Shown here piece after piece: positions 15,036-15,169 of a DNA stretch of 15,169 nt; within the stretch, counting starts at the first letter, position 1; each line of letters opens with the position of its first letter. Below the pieces are notes generated by a model. The model was not told the DNA's origin. It saw nothing but the letters and a program-made list of their open reading frames with translations, and made no database searches. The position numbers and the translations under genes are program-made. The stretch is from Gammaproteobacteria bacterium (GTDB taxonomy: Bacteria > Pseudomonadota > Gammaproteobacteria > JAJDOJ01): NCBI GenBank assembly GCA_027030565.1, contig JALVEU010000069.1, positions 1 to 15,169 on the forward strand, given 5' to 3'.

Positions 15036-15169
15036 TCAGCTCTTGGGGGGCTTCCAGCCGCCCATGCCGGACATGCCGCTCATGCCACCCATACCGGACA
15101 TTCCCGACATGCCGCCCATGCCGGACATCCCCGACATGCCCCCCATGCCGGACATCCCCGACATGCCGC
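15036..15169 (-). CDS. Gly-Met-Ser repeat protein, C-terminal part (5' end outside window)
   Basis: The C-terminal 43 residues are visible: four perfect copies of GMSGMSGMG followed by GWKPPKS and a TGA stop. The frame runs off the right edge. The regular Met spacing (every third or second residue) with no Cys, His or acidic residue resembles neither GroEL tails (GGM with a different end) nor His/Asp-containing CopA repeats. Met-rich stretches can bind Cu(I) or form flexible, aggregation-prone tails; either is inference. It is transcribed in the same direction as the pentahaem/molybdoenzyme unit and ends about 98 bp before it. Function unknown. Confidence 0.7.
   Translation of the reverse strand, partial: GMSGMSGMGGMSGMSGMGGMSGMSGMGGMSGMSGMGGWKPPKS
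15060..15167 (-). repeat. 27-bp in-frame tandem repeats (four units)
   Basis: Four 27-bp units encode identical nine-residue blocks but differ at several third-codon positions (for example TCG versus AGC for Ser, GGG versus GGC for Gly). That pattern suggests the protein repeat has been maintained by selection and not only by very recent slippage. More units may lie beyond the window. Confidence 0.85.

Noticed and set aside
15060..15167. 27-bp repeats as a CRISPR-like array
   Set aside because: The units are directly adjacent without spacers and are in frame with a coding sequence.
15036..15169. Gly-Met repeat read as a GroEL C-terminal tail
   Set aside because: The repeat is GMSGMSGMG and the protein ends GWKPPKS, unlike the terminal GGM run of GroEL; the DNA just after the stop also shows no chaperonin context.

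Overview
The window is GC-rich chromosomal DNA from a bacterium, most likely a gammaproteobacterium with a respiratory, possibly sulfur-oxidising, lifestyle (Chromatiales/Ectothiorhodospiraceae-like). That placement is an inference from gene content: a Pseudomonas-type cytochrome c551, a three-gene pnt transhydrogenase, a periplasmic molybdenum enzyme with a multihaem cytochrome, and a SCO protein. I see no insertion sequence, phage gene, tRNA, rRNA or CRISPR array. Genes are packed tightly, many with ATGA/GTGA overlaps.

Region 1 (3-4889, + strand) holds four nearly overlapping genes for exported proteins: the 3' part of a multicopper-oxidase-like protein whose visible part lacks the usual copper-ligand motifs, a YVTN-type beta-propeller protein with Ig-like ends, a SCO/SenC copper and thiol protein, and a monohaem cytochrome c fused to a periplasmic-binding-protein-like domain. 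All four point to one periplasmic copper/haem redox or assembly system of unknown substrate.

Region 2 (4935-7759, - strand, convergent with region 1) is pntA1-pntA2-pntB, the split form of the proton-translocating NAD(P)+ transhydrogenase. A plausible promoter lies in the 388-bp gap upstream of it.

Region 3 (8148-14938, - strand) is a seven-gene unit. In transcription order it encodes a pentahaem cytochrome c, a Tat-exported DMSO-reductase-family molybdoenzyme, a four-cluster iron-sulfur subunit, a TorD-type chaperone, a cytochrome c551-like protein, a large ferredoxin with NapF-like and zinc-ribbon parts, and a 156-residue protein I do not recognise. It has no DmsC/NrfD membrane anchor, so the enzyme probably exchanges electrons with soluble periplasmic cytochromes. 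The catalytic subunit is DmsA-like but shows C-x3-C-x3-H, with His where the third Cys ligand of the FS0 cluster is expected. Its substrate and direction (oxidation or reduction) cannot be read from the sequence.

Region 4 (15036-15169, - strand, runs off the right edge) is the C-terminus of a protein made of perfect nine-residue Gly-Met-Ser repeats, separated from region 3 by two hairpins of opposite polarity.

The most novel candidates are the anchorless molybdoenzyme/pentahaem cluster with its His-substituted iron-sulfur motif and two-part maturation ferredoxin, and the copper-oxidase-like/propeller/SCO/cytochrome-PBP cluster.
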